The position numbers were made by a program, and so were the translations under genes. Positions 24,898 through 33,835 of a DNA stretch of 43,091 nt are shown here, piece after piece. Each line of letters opens with the position of its first letter. Positions within the stretch are counted from its first letter, which is position 1. Below the pieces are notes generated by a model. That model did no database searches and was not told the origin of the DNA. It worked only from the letters and a program-made list of their open reading frames with translations. Source of the DNA: Bacteroidales bacterium (GTDB lineage Bacteria > Bacteroidota > Bacteroidia > Bacteroidales > BM520); the NCBI GenBank assembly GCA_016285515.1, contig JAEEQW010000018.1:1-43091 (forward strand). The letters are read 5' to 3'.

Positions 24898-26190
24898 ATG
24901 AATTACAGCATACATACGATACCTCTTGCCGAGGAATTACGTCCGCGGACGCTTGATGAGTACATTGGACAGAAGCATCTTGTCGGTGAGAATGCAATCA
25001 TTCGCAAGAGCTTGGAAAACGGTGTGCTGCCTTCCATTATCTTTTGGGGACCTCCCGGAGTGGGGAAGACGACGCTCGCTTATATTATCGCCAACACCCT
25101 CAACCGCCCGTTCCACTCACTCAGTGCCGTCCAGTCAGGCGTAAAGGATGTCCGCAGCGTGCTCGACAATGCCAAATATGAAAACAATCCTGTTCTTTTC
25201 ATTGATGAAATCCACCGTTTCAGCAAATCGCAACAGGACTCGTTGTTGAGTGCAGTTGAAAAAGGTATAGTCACTTTGATAGGTGCCACAACCGAAAATC
25301 CGTCTTTCGAGGTGATTTCTCCTCTGCTTTCACGCTGTCAGGTCTATATCCTCAAGGCTTTGACCAATGATGACCTTAATGAACTGATGAATAAGGCGGC
25401 TGCTTATATGAAGGACAAGTATAAGCTTGTTATGAAATTCGAGGAAACAGAGGCATTGCTGTCGATAGCAAACGGTGACGGCCGTAAACTGCTGAATGTG
25501 CTTCAGTTACTGTCGTCAGGTGAAACCACTGTCAATGAAGAGGGTCTTGAGCAGATAACGGTCACTGACTCGTTGGTGCTCAATACTATACAGCAGAATA
25601 TTGCTTTGTATGATAAGAATGGTGAAATGCACTATGATATCATCTCGGCGTTTATCAAATCAATGCGTGGTAGCGACCCCAACGGTGCCCTTTATTGGCT
25701 TGCCCGCATGATAGAAGGCGGAGAAGCCCCGGAGTTTATAGCACGAAGGATGGTTATACTCGCGTCTGAGGATATAGGCAACGCCAATCCGAATGCCCTT
25801 CTTCTCGCCAATACATGTTTTGATGCCGTTATGAAAATCGGTTGGCCTGAGTCAAGAATAATACTGTCACAGACAGTTATTTATCTTGCCTGCTCACCTA
25901 AGAGCAATTCAGCTGTCGTTGCCATAGACACTGCGCAGGACTTGGTTCGCCGAACTGGAAACCTGCCTGTTCCTCTTCACCTCAGAAATGCTCCTACAAA
26001 GTTGATGAAAGACATCGGTTATGGCAAGGAGTACAAGTATGCGCACGCATTTGAGGGTAATTTTGTCGATCAGGAATTTCTCCCATCGCAGGTCAGTGGC
26101 ACAGTCTTGTATAATCCACAGGAAAACCCACGCGAGAATGAACATCGCAAGTTTTTGAAAATCAGATGGAAGGATAAATATGGGTATTAA
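24898..26190 (+). CDS. rarA: Replication-associated recombination protein RarA (MgsA)
   Basis: RarA (430 residues) is an AAA+ ATPase of the clamp-loader clade that acts at stalled replication forks. It begins with the typical PLAEELRPRTLDEYIGQKHL and has Walker A GPPGVGKTTL (51-60). Walker B is VLFIDEIHRF near 98, followed by sensor 1 GATTENPSFEV and the helical C-terminal domain (ALYWLARMIEGGEAPEFIAR and APTKLMKDIGYGKEY). All match the family over the full length. The ATG at 24898 is the first in frame and lies 202 bases upstream of no other gene start on its strand, so it is probably monocistronic. The divergent hsp20 promoter region precedes it. Confidence 0.95.
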   Translation: MNYSIHTIPLAEELRPRTLDEYIGQKHLVGENAIIRKSLENGVLPSIIFWGPPGVGKTTLAYIIANTLNRPFHSLSAVQSGVKDVRSVLDNAKYENNPVLFIDEIHRFSKSQQDSLLSAVEKGIVTLIGATTENPSFEVISPLLSRCQVYILKALTNDDLNELMNKAAAYMKDKYKLVMKFEETEALLSIANGDGRKLLNVLQLLSSGETTVNEEGLEQITVTDSLVLNTIQQNIALYDKNGEMHYDIISAFIKSMRGSDPNGALYWLARMIEGGEAPEFIARRMVILASEDIGNANPNALLLANTCFDAVMKIGWPESRIILSQTVIYLACSPKSNSAVVAIDTAQDLVRRTGNLPVPLHLRNAPTKLMKDIGYGKEYKYAHAFEGNFVDQEFLPSQVSGTVLYNPQENPRENEHRKFLKIRWKDKYGY

Positions 26191-26236
26191 AAGAACTTTA
26201 TTTTTAAAAAATTCTTTTACATATATGAAAAATAAC

Positions 26237-26244
26237 TAATTTTG
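26237..26244 (+). promoter_or_regulatory. -7 promoter element of the ferredoxin gene
   Basis: TAATTTTG matches TAnnTTTG, 26 bases before the ATG at 26271. Confidence 0.55.
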
Positions 26245-26270
26245 CAAACGTTAATTTTAAAAATTCGAAT

Positions 26271-26441
26271 ATGGCTTATCAAATTAGTGACAAATGTGTT
26301 GCTTGTGGAACTTGCATCAGCGAATGCCCAGTAGAAGCAATAGCAGAGGGTCCAATTTATACAATTGATCCTGATTTATGCGTTGAATGCGGCACCTGCG
26401 CTGCTGTATGCCCACAGGAAGCTATTCAGCTTGGTGAGTAG
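26271..26441 (+). CDS. 2[4Fe-4S] bacterial-type ferredoxin
   Basis: This 56-residue clostridial-type ferredoxin has two complete cluster motifs. They are CVACGTCISECP near the N-terminus and CVECGTCAAVCP in the second half, each CxxCxxCxxxCP. It carries low-potential electrons in the cytoplasm, for example from pyruvate:ferredoxin oxidoreductase or to butyryl-CoA dehydrogenase/Etf. Neither partner is encoded nearby. The gene has its own -7 element upstream and a strong terminator 23 bases downstream, so it is made alone and probably abundantly. Confidence 0.95.
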   Translation: MAYQISDKCVACGTCISECPVEAIAEGPIYTIDPDLCVECGTCAAVCPQEAIQLGE

Positions 26442-26464
26442 TTTTTTCAGCACACAAGATTTAT

Positions 26465-26504
26465 GAAAAGCCTGAACAAATTATACTTTGTTTGGGCTTT
26501 TCAC
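26465..26504 (+). terminator. Intrinsic terminator after the ferredoxin gene
   Basis: GAAAAGCC(T/C-region)AACAAA at 26465-26480 pairs with TTTGTTTGGGCTTTTC at 26487-26502 around a 6-base loop. The stem is 16 bp with G-T pairing near the middle. The T-run is short and interrupted, so termination may be incomplete. Confidence 0.65.
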
Positions 26505-26518
26505 GTTTATAATACATA

Positions 26519-27568
26519 ATGGAAAAAAGAAGTGTTTTCAAGGATATTGTCAAGTTTGTCATCTTTATAGGCGTTGCCGTGCTTATAGTATGGCTGTTCT
26601 GGCGTCAGCTTTCTCCTGAGGAGATAAGCCAGATGTCCGATTCTTTCAGGAATGCTAATTACTGGTGGCTGCTTCCTGCACTTGGTTTCGGCGTATTAAG
26701 TCATATTCTGCGAGCGTGGAGGTGGAGAATGCTGATGTATCCGCTCGGATATAAGCCTAAAATGTGGAACATGATATTCAGCGTTTCCATAGCTTATTTC
26801 GCAAACCTTGCAATACCGCGTATCGGTGAGGTCGCACGTTGCGGAATACTTGCCAAATATGAGAAAATACCACTTGCCAAGTCACTTGGTACCGTTATCA
26901 CTGAACGTGCCGTGGATATGATTACCTTTCTCCTTCTATTCATTATCAACCTGTTCGTTCAACGAGAATTTGCCATGACATGCCTCAGAGACATCATTTC
27001 CAGCGGGGAAAACCCAAATCCGACAAAATGGATAGTCATTATATCCGTATTTGTGGCACTTTTGGTGGCTGTTATTATTTGGATGGGCTATGTGCGTAAG
27101 CATCATATAAACAATAAGTTCGTGAATAAAGTTGTAGATACGATAAAAGGTTTTGCCGACGGCATCAAATCAATGGTTTACGTTAAAAGTCCGTTTATGT
27201 TCATCTTCAGCTCATTGCTTATCTGGGTGTGTTATATGTACATGTCAAAGATGATGTGCTATTGTCTCCCTGAAACTGCCGGACTCGGCTATGACGCTGT
27301 CATATCAGGGTTGGCATTCTGCACTATAGGCACAATACTTCTTCCGGGCGGTATCGGATTATACCCTGTACTCGCATCTGCAATATATTCTTTATATGGT
27401 GTTGAAAGCGGAGTCGGCTTTGCACTTGGCTGGATGATATGGGCAAATCAGACTGCCATTGTGATTATCGCTGGCATCATTTCGTTGATAATTCTTCCGA
27501 TATATAACAAAACAGATCATGATTCTTCCATCACCGCAACAGAAAATACTGACAGTCACGCAGTTTAG
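26519..27568 (+). CDS. YbhN/UPF0104-type integral membrane protein (flippase-like fold)
   Basis: The 349-residue protein is polytopic, with about eight membrane segments: near residues 12-27, 49-66, 85-105, 135-149, 171-190, 226-243, 262-292 and 304-327. It belongs to the lysylphosphatidylglycerol synthase transmembrane-domain family (UPF0104). The conserved blocks are [33 protein letters not shown] and LPGGIGLYP. The soluble aminoacyltransferase domain of MprF is absent. Members are thought to move lipids or lipid-linked molecules across the inner membrane; the substrate here is unknown. The last 50 bases overlap the start of the rfaE2-type gene, and radA follows, so the three genes form one operon. 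Confidence 0.88.
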   Translation: MEKRSVFKDIVKFVIFIGVAVLIVWLFWRQLSPEEISQMSDSFRNANYWWLLPALGFGVLSHILRAWRWRMLMYPLGYKPKMWNMIFSVSIAYFANLAIPRIGEVARCGILAKYEKIPLAKSLGTVITERAVDMITFLLLFIINLFVQREFAMTCLRDIISSGENPNPTKWIVIISVFVALLVAVIIWMGYVRKHHINNKFVNKVVDTIKGFADGIKSMVYVKSPFMFIFSSLLIWVCYMYMSKMMCYCLPETAGLGYDAVISGLAFCTIGTILLPGGIGLYPVLASAIYSLYGVESGVGFALGWMIWANQTAIVIIAGIISLIILPIYNKTDHDSSITATENTDSHAV

Positions 27569-27995
27569 CCAGTTTAGCAATGACTTGCAGAATGTGGTGT
27601 TTACCAATGGCTGCTTCGACATAATCCATGCCGGTCACATTGACTATCTGTCCAAGGCACGCAATCTTGGTGACGTGCTGGTCGTGGGTCTCAACAGTGA
27701 CGAATCAGTGAGAAGGCTGAAGGGGCCACAGCGTCCGATCAACGATGTTGATGCACGTTCGAAAGTGCTTGCATCATTGTTTTTTGTTGATTATATTATT
27801 GTTTTTGAGGAAGATACACCTTTAAATCTTATAAAATCAGTAAGACCTGATATCCTTGTCAAGGGAGGAGACTATACCCGTGATATGGTTGTGGGTGCCG
27901 ATTTCGTCGAATCATACGGAGGAAAGGTTGTCATCCTTCCGTTTCTAAAAGGATATTCCACCACATCAATACTTAATAAAAATGGCTGCAAGTAA
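27519..27995 (+). CDS. rfaE2: D-glycero-beta-D-manno-heptose 1-phosphate adenylyltransferase (RfaE2-type, stand-alone)
   Basis: The 158-residue nucleotidyltransferase makes ADP-heptose for the lipopolysaccharide core. The HxGH motif is in [19 protein letters not shown] (around residue 26-44), followed by [20 protein letters not shown] and the C-terminal [13 protein letters not shown] and GYSTTSI. This corresponds to the C-terminal half of E. coli HldE; the kinase half is not adjacent. The ATG at 27519 is 50 bases inside the preceding gene, and no later in-frame ATG precedes the HxGH region, so the overlap is real. It also overlaps radA by 14 bases. Confidence 0.92.
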   Translation: MILPSPQQKILTVTQFSQFSNDLQNVVFTNGCFDIIHAGHIDYLSKARNLGDVLVVGLNSDESVRRLKGPQRPINDVDARSKVLASLFFVDYIIVFEEDTPLNLIKSVRPDILVKGGDYTRDMVVGADFVESYGGKVVILPFLKGYSTTSILNKNGCK

Positions 27996-29355
27996 ATTGA
28001 AGACGACATATATATGCAGTGAATGTGGATATGAAAGCCTGAAATGGCTCGGCCACTGCCCAAGCTGCGGAGAATGGAACACTTTTGTTGAGGAAGTGGT
28101 AAACACTTCCAAGGAAAAAGGACGTTCGGTTGTTTCCAATCTGCGTTCCAAACCTGTTCTTATAAAAGACATAGTGCTAAATGACAAGGAAATCAGGATA
28201 AAGACAGGTGATGCCGAGTTTGACAGGGTTATGGGCGGCGGCATTGTATCAGGTTCCATAGTGCTTGTCGGCGGAGAACCTGGTATAGGGAAATCGACGT
28301 TGATGCTGCAGGTGGCAGTCAAACTGTCTGGCCTTAAAATACTGTATGTCAGTGGTGAAGAAAGCCAGCAGCAGATAAAGATGCGCTATGACCGTATCGG
28401 TAACAGTGATATGAACAATATTTACATTCTGAATGAAACCGATGTTGATGTCATAATGGAGCAGACCAAGGAAATCCAGCCTGATATGGTGATAGTCGAT
28501 TCCATTCAGACAATGTTTTGTGGCAGTCTTGACTCTTCAGCGGGAAGCATTTCACAGATAAAGGAATGCACGGCATTGTTCCAGCAGTATGCAAAGTCAT
28601 CGCATGTTCCTGTGTTTTTGATAGGACATATCACCAAAGATGGTTCGATAGCAGGTCCGAAGATTCTTGAACACATTGTGGATGTGGTGGTTATGTTTGA
28701 AGGTGAGAGAAATTACGGCTACAGAATATTGCGTGCCATAAAGAATCGGTTTGGCTCTTCTTCGGAGCTTGGAATATATCTCATGCAGCAGAATGGTCTG
28801 ACCGAGGTCTCAAATCCTTCAGAAGTTCTGATATCCAAAAATACTGAGAATCTCAGTGGTGTCTGTTTGGCTGCCACTCTTGAAGGTATGCGTCCGATAA
28901 TTATAGAGATTCAAGCACTTGTAAGCACTGCAGCGTATGGCGTTCCGCAGCGTACAACCACTGGTTTTGATTACAGGAGACTCAACATGCTTCTTGCAGT
29001 CCTTGAAAAACGCTGCAATTTCAAACTTGCATCAAAGGATGTCTTTCTCAACATCACAGGGGGCATAAAGGTTGATGACCCTGCGATAGACCTTGCGGTC
29101 GTTTGTGCAATATTGTCTTCGACAGTTGACATGCCGCTTGACCACGATTGTTGTTTTGCAGGCGAAATCGGACTTTCCGGAGAAATCCGTCCGTTCACGC
29201 ATATCGAAAAACGTCTTTCCGAGGCGGAAAAAATCGGGTTCAAACGTATGCTCGTATCAGGTTATGGTATAGAAAAACTCAACCGTCACAATTCATCCAT
29301 TGAAATAATTCCCGTCAACCGTGTTGATGAGGCTTTCAGGCATTTGTTCGGATAA
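27982..29355 (+). CDS. radA: DNA repair protein RadA
   Basis: RadA (457 residues) promotes branch migration in homologous recombination. The zinc finger [19 protein letters not shown] (12-30) is intact. The RecA-like core has Walker [11 protein letters not shown] (98-107), the RadA-specific KNRFGS motif near 254-259, and the C-terminal Lon-protease-like domain ([20 protein letters not shown] and [12 protein letters not shown]). Length is normal. It starts 14 bases inside the rfaE2 gene. The link to an LPS gene is a neighbourhood feature, not a functional one. Confidence 0.96.
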   Translation: MAASKLKTTYICSECGYESLKWLGHCPSCGEWNTFVEEVVNTSKEKGRSVVSNLRSKPVLIKDIVLNDKEIRIKTGDAEFDRVMGGGIVSGSIVLVGGEPGIGKSTLMLQVAVKLSGLKILYVSGEESQQQIKMRYDRIGNSDMNNIYILNETDVDVIMEQTKEIQPDMVIVDSIQTMFCGSLDSSAGSISQIKECTALFQQYAKSSHVPVFLIGHITKDGSIAGPKILEHIVDVVVMFEGERNYGYRILRAIKNRFGSSSELGIYLMQQNGLTEVSNPSEVLISKNTENLSGVCLAATLEGMRPIIIEIQALVSTAAYGVPQRTTTGFDYRRLNMLLAVLEKRCNFKLASKDVFLNITGGIKVDDPAIDLAVVCAILSSTVDMPLDHDCCFAGEIGLSGEIRPFTHIEKRLSEAEKIGFKRMLVSGYGIEKLNRHNSSIEIIPVNRVDEAFRHLFG

Positions 29356-29436
29356 TTGATGCAGATGCGGGGTTTTGCCCGGGTGGCAGATACTCAGGCA
29401 GCGGTTATGTCCATATATTCACAGAGAATCCTTACA

Positions 29437-30630
29437 TCAATTGTTTGCCTTCTTAGTGTTCCTTATTGCAACGAACGTGATGTATGCCAGGCAGGCTAAC
29501 GTCACAATGAAGGCGTAGCGTGGATTTGCATTTGCGGCAAGTCCTGTGAGTAACGGAACAAATGCGGCACCGACTATCGCTGTGGTCATCAGTCCGGAAA
29601 TCTCATTCGACAGTTTTGGATAGCGTTCGATGCACATCGAGAATATCAATGGGAAGATGTTAGCGAAACCTATGCCAATCAATATGAAACTCAACCATGT
29701 GGTGACTGGATTGTATGGCATGAACAGCAGAATGTTGCCGATGGCGGACACTGCTATTGTGATGAAAAGAAACGTATTCGGTTTCATTTTTCTAAGAATG
29801 ATACCGCCGAGGAATCTTCCTATGAATAAGGCGATTATCAGGACAATATTTCCTGTTGAAGGGGCAATGTTCACGTTTTCCGACAGTATTGACGGGATTC
29901 TGCCGAACATGGAGGCTTCAGCACCGCAGTAGAAGAATATGCCGAAGAACATCATCAGAATGTATGAATTTCCAAGAGCTGCGATACATTTTCCAACGGT
30001 TGTCGGCTTCTCGTCAGAATTCTTATTGTTGGGAACATAAATGGTAACCATGATTAAGGTTATCAGCAGTATGGCAGCAAAAATCGGGAACAGAATTCTG
30101 AATCCGGCATTGATTGGCTCGCTTCCTGCATTTATGTTTTCAATACGGAACCAGCTGTGTTTCATAAGAGAAGTACCCACCAAAGCGATTATCAGAGAAG
30201 TGGATAGTGTTCCAATGGCTTTTACTGACTGTGCAAACGACAGGTTGCTGGAGTATTTCCCTTCTGCGGAGACATCCTTCATAAGAGGATTACCTGCCAC
30301 CTGAAGAATCGTAGCGCCGGCTCCCATGAGCATTACGGCTGCAAGTATCATCGGAAAACTAAAGGCTAATGCGGGTAAAATCGCACCTAACAGAAAAACT
30401 ATCAATCCGATGACAAGCATTTTCTTTTTGCCTATTTTAGACTGCATGACACCTGTAGGCACTGACAGGATGCCGAACATTATCATGCCGAATAATGATA
30501 CGAACGATGCGGTAAAAGGGGTTACGTGAAATGCTTCCTGAACAATGGAAACCAACTGGTTGGCAGCATCTCCGAATCCCATTGCAAGGAAAACGAGAAA
30601 TACTGCGAATACTGATAATGATTTTTTCAT
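29437..30630 (-). CDS. MFS transporter (FucP/sugar-type)
   Basis: The 397-residue protein has twelve likely membrane helices and belongs to the major facilitator superfamily, near the FucP/glucose-galactose type. The first helix is SLSVFAVFLVFLAMGFGDAA. The loop after helix 2 holds GVMQSKIGKKKMLVIG, and GNPLMKDVSAEGKYSSNLSFAQ is typical for sugar:proton symporters of the group. ISGLMTTAIVGAAFVPLLTG lies near the end. The start MKKSLSV at 30630 is preferred over an open frame extending to 30711, because the extension lies inside the end of the upstream gene. It follows the LD-carboxypeptidase gene by 11 bases and is probably co-transcribed; the substrate is unknown. Confidence 0.88.
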   Translation of the reverse strand: MKKSLSVFAVFLVFLAMGFGDAANQLVSIVQEAFHVTPFTASFVSLFGMIMFGILSVPTGVMQSKIGKKKMLVIGLIVFLLGAILPALAFSFPMILAAVMLMGAGATILQVAGNPLMKDVSAEGKYSSNLSFAQSVKAIGTLSTSLIIALVGTSLMKHSWFRIENINAGSEPINAGFRILFPIFAAILLITLIMVTIYVPNNKNSDEKPTTVGKCIAALGNSYILMMFFGIFFYCGAEASMFGRIPSILSENVNIAPSTGNIVLIIALFIGRFLGGIILRKMKPNTFLFITIAVSAIGNILLFMPYNPVTTWLSFILIGIGFANIFPLIFSMCIERYPKLSNEISGLMTTAIVGAAFVPLLTGLAANANPRYAFIVTLACLAYITFVAIRNTKKANN

Positions 30631-30641
30631 ATTTTGAGGTA

Positions 30642-31709
30642 TTAATTGTTGATAAAATGTCTGGCTAAAAATCCTAAAATTAGTGCAATTACAAAGAATA
30701 TGGTGAACCACAGAACTGAAACCGAGAACTGTTTGAACTGTGTCTTTTTGTCGGTTTCGGCCCCTTTGTCCTCGAATTTGAGGTTTACCTCTTTGTCACC
30801 GACATCCAAAGTCACTTTTCTGCCTAATGTTATCGGCATGTTGTTGCTGATATGTCCAAAAGGCATGTTGAAACAGACAGGGTAGTCGTAGTCCTTTACT
30901 GCCTCCATGATGATTTCCTCTGCAGTTTTGCCGAACGGGATGGTGTTGTCGTGCATGTCACTGAATGCACCTACGATAAGGCCTTTGAGATGTTCAAGTT
31001 TCCCGGACCGTTTCAGACTCATCATCATCCTGTCGATGTGGTACAGGTATTCGTCAAGGTCTTCGATGAATAGAATCTTGTCATTTGTTTGTATGTCGCT
31101 GTTGCTGCCTATCTGACTGTAAAGTATTGACAAGTTGCCGCCGACCACTTCGCCGGTTGCAGTTCCTTTGCGGTTTGCAATTTTGCATGTTTCAACCTCA
31201 GTGGTATAGCTTATCGTCTCGCATTTGCCCTGTTGTTCATCATTCTCGTAATCAATGCCGAAAAGTATTTTTCTCAAGGCATTTTTGCTTTCCGGTGTTG
31301 CATCGGCGATTGTGACCATCATCGGAGCATGGATGCTTTCGATACCAAGATTGTTCATCTTATTGTGTATGACGGTTACATCGCTGAAACCGATTATCCA
31401 TTTAGGATTATCTAAAAGGCCTGAAAAATCAACCCTGTCAATGATTCTGACAGTTCCATATCCACCACGGGCACAGAAAATTGCTTTTATGTCCCTGTCA
31501 TTGATGGCATTCTGCAAGTCGGCTGCACGCATTTCGTCAGTGCCGGCAAACTGGTTGTCTTCTTCAAAAAGATTCTCTGCGAAAACAACTTTCAGTCCCC
31601 AGCTTTGCAGGATTTCCACACCCTCAGTAATGTCGGATAGCGTTACTTTCCTTGCTGTTGCTACGATTTCGACTTTGTCGCCTTTGTGTAGTAATGGTGG
31701 TGTTATCAT
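30642..31709 (-). CDS. LD-carboxypeptidase (peptidase S66 family) with C-terminal membrane anchor
   Basis: The 355-residue protein is an S66 serine peptidase related to LdcA and MccF. It removes the terminal D-alanine from tetrapeptide cell-wall fragments (LdcA) or acts on related amides. IFCARGGYGTVRIID (77-91) and the nucleophile motif GFSDVT (Ser109) are present. IHAPMM and the C-terminal glutamate/histidine region (VGAFSDM and PFGHISNN) follow. After residue 320 a single hydrophobic helix (VLWFTIFFVIALILGFLARHF) anchors it in the membrane. That is unusual, because LdcA proteins are normally soluble. An MFS gene follows, which fits, but does not prove, cell-wall fragment recycling. Confidence 0.9.
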   Translation of the reverse strand: MITPPLLHKGDKVEIVATARKVTLSDITEGVEILQSWGLKVVFAENLFEEDNQFAGTDEMRAADLQNAINDRDIKAIFCARGGYGTVRIIDRVDFSGLLDNPKWIIGFSDVTVIHNKMNNLGIESIHAPMMVTIADATPESKNALRKILFGIDYENDEQQGKCETISYTTEVETCKIANRKGTATGEVVGGNLSILYSQIGSNSDIQTNDKILFIEDLDEYLYHIDRMMMSLKRSGKLEHLKGLIVGAFSDMHDNTIPFGKTAEEIIMEAVKDYDYPVCFNMPFGHISNNMPITLGRKVTLDVGDKEVNLKFEDKGAETDKKTQFKQFSVSVLWFTIFFVIALILGFLARHFINN

Positions 31710-31729
31710 TTTGACAATTATTCAAACTG

Positions 31730-31737
31730 CAAACTTA
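31730..31737 (-). promoter_or_regulatory. -7 promoter element of the LD-carboxypeptidase operon
   Basis: TAAGTTTG on the minus strand matches TAnnTTTG, 20 bases before the ATG at 31709. Confidence 0.5.
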
Positions 31738-31758
31738 CATAATATTTTGAAATTTTTG

Positions 31759-31766
31759 TATCTTTG
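31759..31766 (+). promoter_or_regulatory. -7 promoter element of the Nudix gene
   Basis: TATCTTTG matches TAnnTTTG, 25 bases before the ATG at 31792. It supports the downstream start over a longer open frame. Confidence 0.55.
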
Positions 31767-31791
31767 TAAAAAATGCATTAACAATTCAATT

Positions 31792-32325
31792 ATGGAAGAA
31801 GCATTACCTTACAAATATCAGTATCCGCATCCGGCTGTCGCTGCCGACTGTCTTGTGTTTGGCTATGATGGCAATTCGTTGAAAATACTGTTGATACGGC
31901 GTAAAAATGATCCGTATAAGGGTTATTGGGCTGTTCCGGGCGGTTTTTCAAATATGGATGAAACAATAGACGAGACGGCCAAAAGGGAACTCAGGGAGGA
32001 AACAGGCCTTGAAGTTTCGGACGTGGAGCTTTATGGCGTTTTCAGTAAGCCTGACAGAGACCCGCGTGAAAGGGTCATTGGCATTACTTATCTGACGATT
32101 GTCAGGCTCAGAGATGCAGTGGGTGGTGATGATGCTGAAAAAGCGCAATGGTTTGACATCGACGATCTCCCGGAATTGGCTTTCGACCATGCACAAAGTG
32201 TCGAACTCGCCAAACAGCATCTAAAAGAGTTGAACAAACTTCGTGAACCGCAATTTAATGCTGATACTGAGATGTTTTCACCTGCTGAAATGCTACACCT
32301 AAGATTACTCATTGAAGAAATGTGA
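31792..32325 (+). CDS. Nudix hydrolase
   Basis: The 177-residue protein carries a complete Nudix box, G-x5-E-x7-REL-x-EE-x-GL, in GFSNMDETIDETAKRELREE followed by TGLEV. The N-terminal YPHPAVAADCLVFGYDGNSL and DPRERVIGITYLTIV resemble the ADP-ribose pyrophosphatase-like and NrtR-related group. Only the hydrolase domain is present, with no winged-helix regulator half, so an enzyme acting on a nucleoside diphosphate derivative is likeliest. The open frame reaches upstream to 31255, but that part lies antisense to the LD-carboxypeptidase gene. The promoter at 31759 supports the start at 31792. The PurF-like gene follows after 80 bases with its own -7 element. Confidence 0.9.
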   Translation: MEEALPYKYQYPHPAVAADCLVFGYDGNSLKILLIRRKNDPYKGYWAVPGGFSNMDETIDETAKRELREETGLEVSDVELYGVFSKPDRDPRERVIGITYLTIVRLRDAVGGDDAEKAQWFDIDDLPELAFDHAQSVELAKQHLKELNKLREPQFNADTEMFSPAEMLHLRLLIEEM

Positions 32326-32354
32326 TTTGAGGAAATTTGTTTTGAAAAAAAGTG

Positions 32355-32362
32355 TAATTTTG
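32355..32362 (+). promoter_or_regulatory. -7 promoter element of the PurF-like gene
   Basis: TAATTTTG matches TAnnTTTG, 43 bases before the ATG at 32406. Confidence 0.5.
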
Positions 32363-32405
32363 CGGCTGTATTTTTAAAAAATATCCTTTAATAAATTTTA
32401 GAAAA

Positions 32406-33812
32406 ATGAGTGGTTTTTTTGGTGCAGTTCTCAAGCATCCTTGCGAAACAAACCTGTTTTACGGAATTGACTATCATTCACATTTAGGCACTAAACGTGG
32501 TGGTATGGTAACATTGGACGATGGTTTTTTTCATCGTGCCATTCATAATATTGACAATTCTTATTTCAGAACGAAATTCAGTGACGATTTCGGCAAATTC
32601 AAGGGCAATAGCGGTATAGGTGTGATAAGCGATACCGACTCACAGCCTATTGTTGTCAATTCTCATCTTGGCAGATTTGCAATTGTTACTGTTTCCAAAA
32701 TCAACAATATAAGTGAATTGGAACAGGAGTGTCTTGATAAGGACCAGCAGTTCACGGAGCTGAGCAGCGGGGTTACTAACCAGACGGAACTTGTGGCATT
32801 GCTGATCACCCAAGGTAAGGATTTTGTCAGCGGAATCCAAAACGTCTTCCGTAAGGTCAAAGGTTCATGCTCAATGCTTATTCTTACTGACCATGGAATT
32901 ATTGCTGTTCGTGATTATTATGGACGTACTCCTATCGTTATCGGTAAAGGTGATGATGGTTATGTGCTTGCTTCGGAGAGTCACAGTTATGCTAATTTGG
33001 GTTATGAGACCGAAAAGTTTGTTGGTCCGGGCGAGATAGTCCGTGTTACATCCGACGGCATAGAACAGTTGTTGCCTCCTAACGACAAAATGCAGATTTG
33101 CTCTTTCCTCTGGATTTATTACGGATATCCGGCGGTGGATTATGAAGGCATAAATGTGGAAGATGTGCGGTATCGCGAAGGTTATGAGATGGGTAAGAAG
33201 GATGATGTGGAAGCTGATTTCGTTTCTGCAATTCCTGATTCCGGAATTGGTATGGCTTTGGGTTATGCACTCGGCCGCAATATACCTTACAAAAGAGGGG
33301 TTGTCAAATACACTCCGACATGGTCGCGCAGTTTTATGCCTGTAAATCAGGAAACCAGAGAGCATGTCGCCAAGATGAAACTCATTCCCAACAGAAGCGT
33401 CCTTGAAGGCAAAAGAATAGTTATTTGTGATGACTCTATAGTCAGAGGCACTCAACTGAGAGACAATGTAAAGAAACTGTATGACTGTGGTGCAAAGGAA
33501 CTCCATGTCAGAATCAGCTGTCCTCCTTTGCTTTACGGTTGTGAATTCATCAATTTCTCGACTTCAAGGTCTGAAATGGAACTTATAACCCGTCGGGTCG
33601 TTGAAGAACTTGAGGGCAACAGTAAAAAGAATCTTCCTCTTTATATGGATGAAACCTCTCCTCAGTATGCGCGTATGGTTGAGAGCATCAGAAAACATTT
33701 GGGGGTTGATACGTTGAAATTCAATTCGTTAGATGTTATTGCGAAAGCTATCGGATTGCCGAAGGAAAGAATCTGCACTCATTGTTTCGATGGCTCAAGC
33801 TACGGTTATTAA
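32406..33812 (+). CDS. Amidophosphoribosyltransferase-like protein lacking the glutaminase cysteine
   Basis: The 468-residue protein has the full PurF layout. An Ntn-hydrolase (class II glutamine amidotransferase) domain covers about residues 1-230, and a phosphoribosyltransferase domain follows with the PRPP loop VICDDSIVRGTQ (about 339-350). Cysteines in QICSFLW, SCPPLLYGC and ICTHCFDG are at places that could bind the [4Fe-4S] cluster of Bacillus-type PurF. The N-terminus is MSGFFGAV, where active PurF has MCGI/V. Serine replaces the nucleophile cysteine and the usual glutaminase reaction should be lost. It might use ammonia, act on another partner, or regulate true PurF. It sits between a Nudix gene and a MATE exporter, outside any purine operon. 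Full-length and undamaged, it is conserved rather than decaying. Confidence 0.88.
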   Translation: MSGFFGAVLKHPCETNLFYGIDYHSHLGTKRGGMVTLDDGFFHRAIHNIDNSYFRTKFSDDFGKFKGNSGIGVISDTDSQPIVVNSHLGRFAIVTVSKINNISELEQECLDKDQQFTELSSGVTNQTELVALLITQGKDFVSGIQNVFRKVKGSCSMLILTDHGIIAVRDYYGRTPIVIGKGDDGYVLASESHSYANLGYETEKFVGPGEIVRVTSDGIEQLLPPNDKMQICSFLWIYYGYPAVDYEGINVEDVRYREGYEMGKKDDVEADFVSAIPDSGIGMALGYALGRNIPYKRGVVKYTPTWSRSFMPVNQETREHVAKMKLIPNRSVLEGKRIVICDDSIVRGTQLRDNVKKLYDCGAKELHVRISCPPLLYGCEFINFSTSRSEMELITRRVVEELEGNSKKNLPLYMDETSPQYARMVESIRKHLGVDTLKFNSLDVIAKAIGLPKERICTHCFDGSSYGY

Positions 33813-33835
33813 TTCATTTGAACTGAAGATAATCA

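Noticed and set aside
26186..26222. Weak AAAAGAA/TTCTTTT hairpin after rarA
   Set aside because: Only A-T pairs in a long AT-rich stretch; too unstable to call a terminator.
30631..30711. 27-residue N-terminal extension of the MFS transporter
   Set aside because: It overlaps the end of the LD-carboxypeptidase gene, is not hydrophobic like a signal, and the usual MKKSL start is at 30630.
31255..31791. N-terminal extension of the Nudix gene
   Set aside because: The extension lies antisense to the LD-carboxypeptidase gene, and a promoter element at 31759 lies inside it. The family begins near 31792.
32871..33506. Minus-strand open frame of 211 codons
   Set aside because: Antisense to the PurF-like gene and without any recognised motif.
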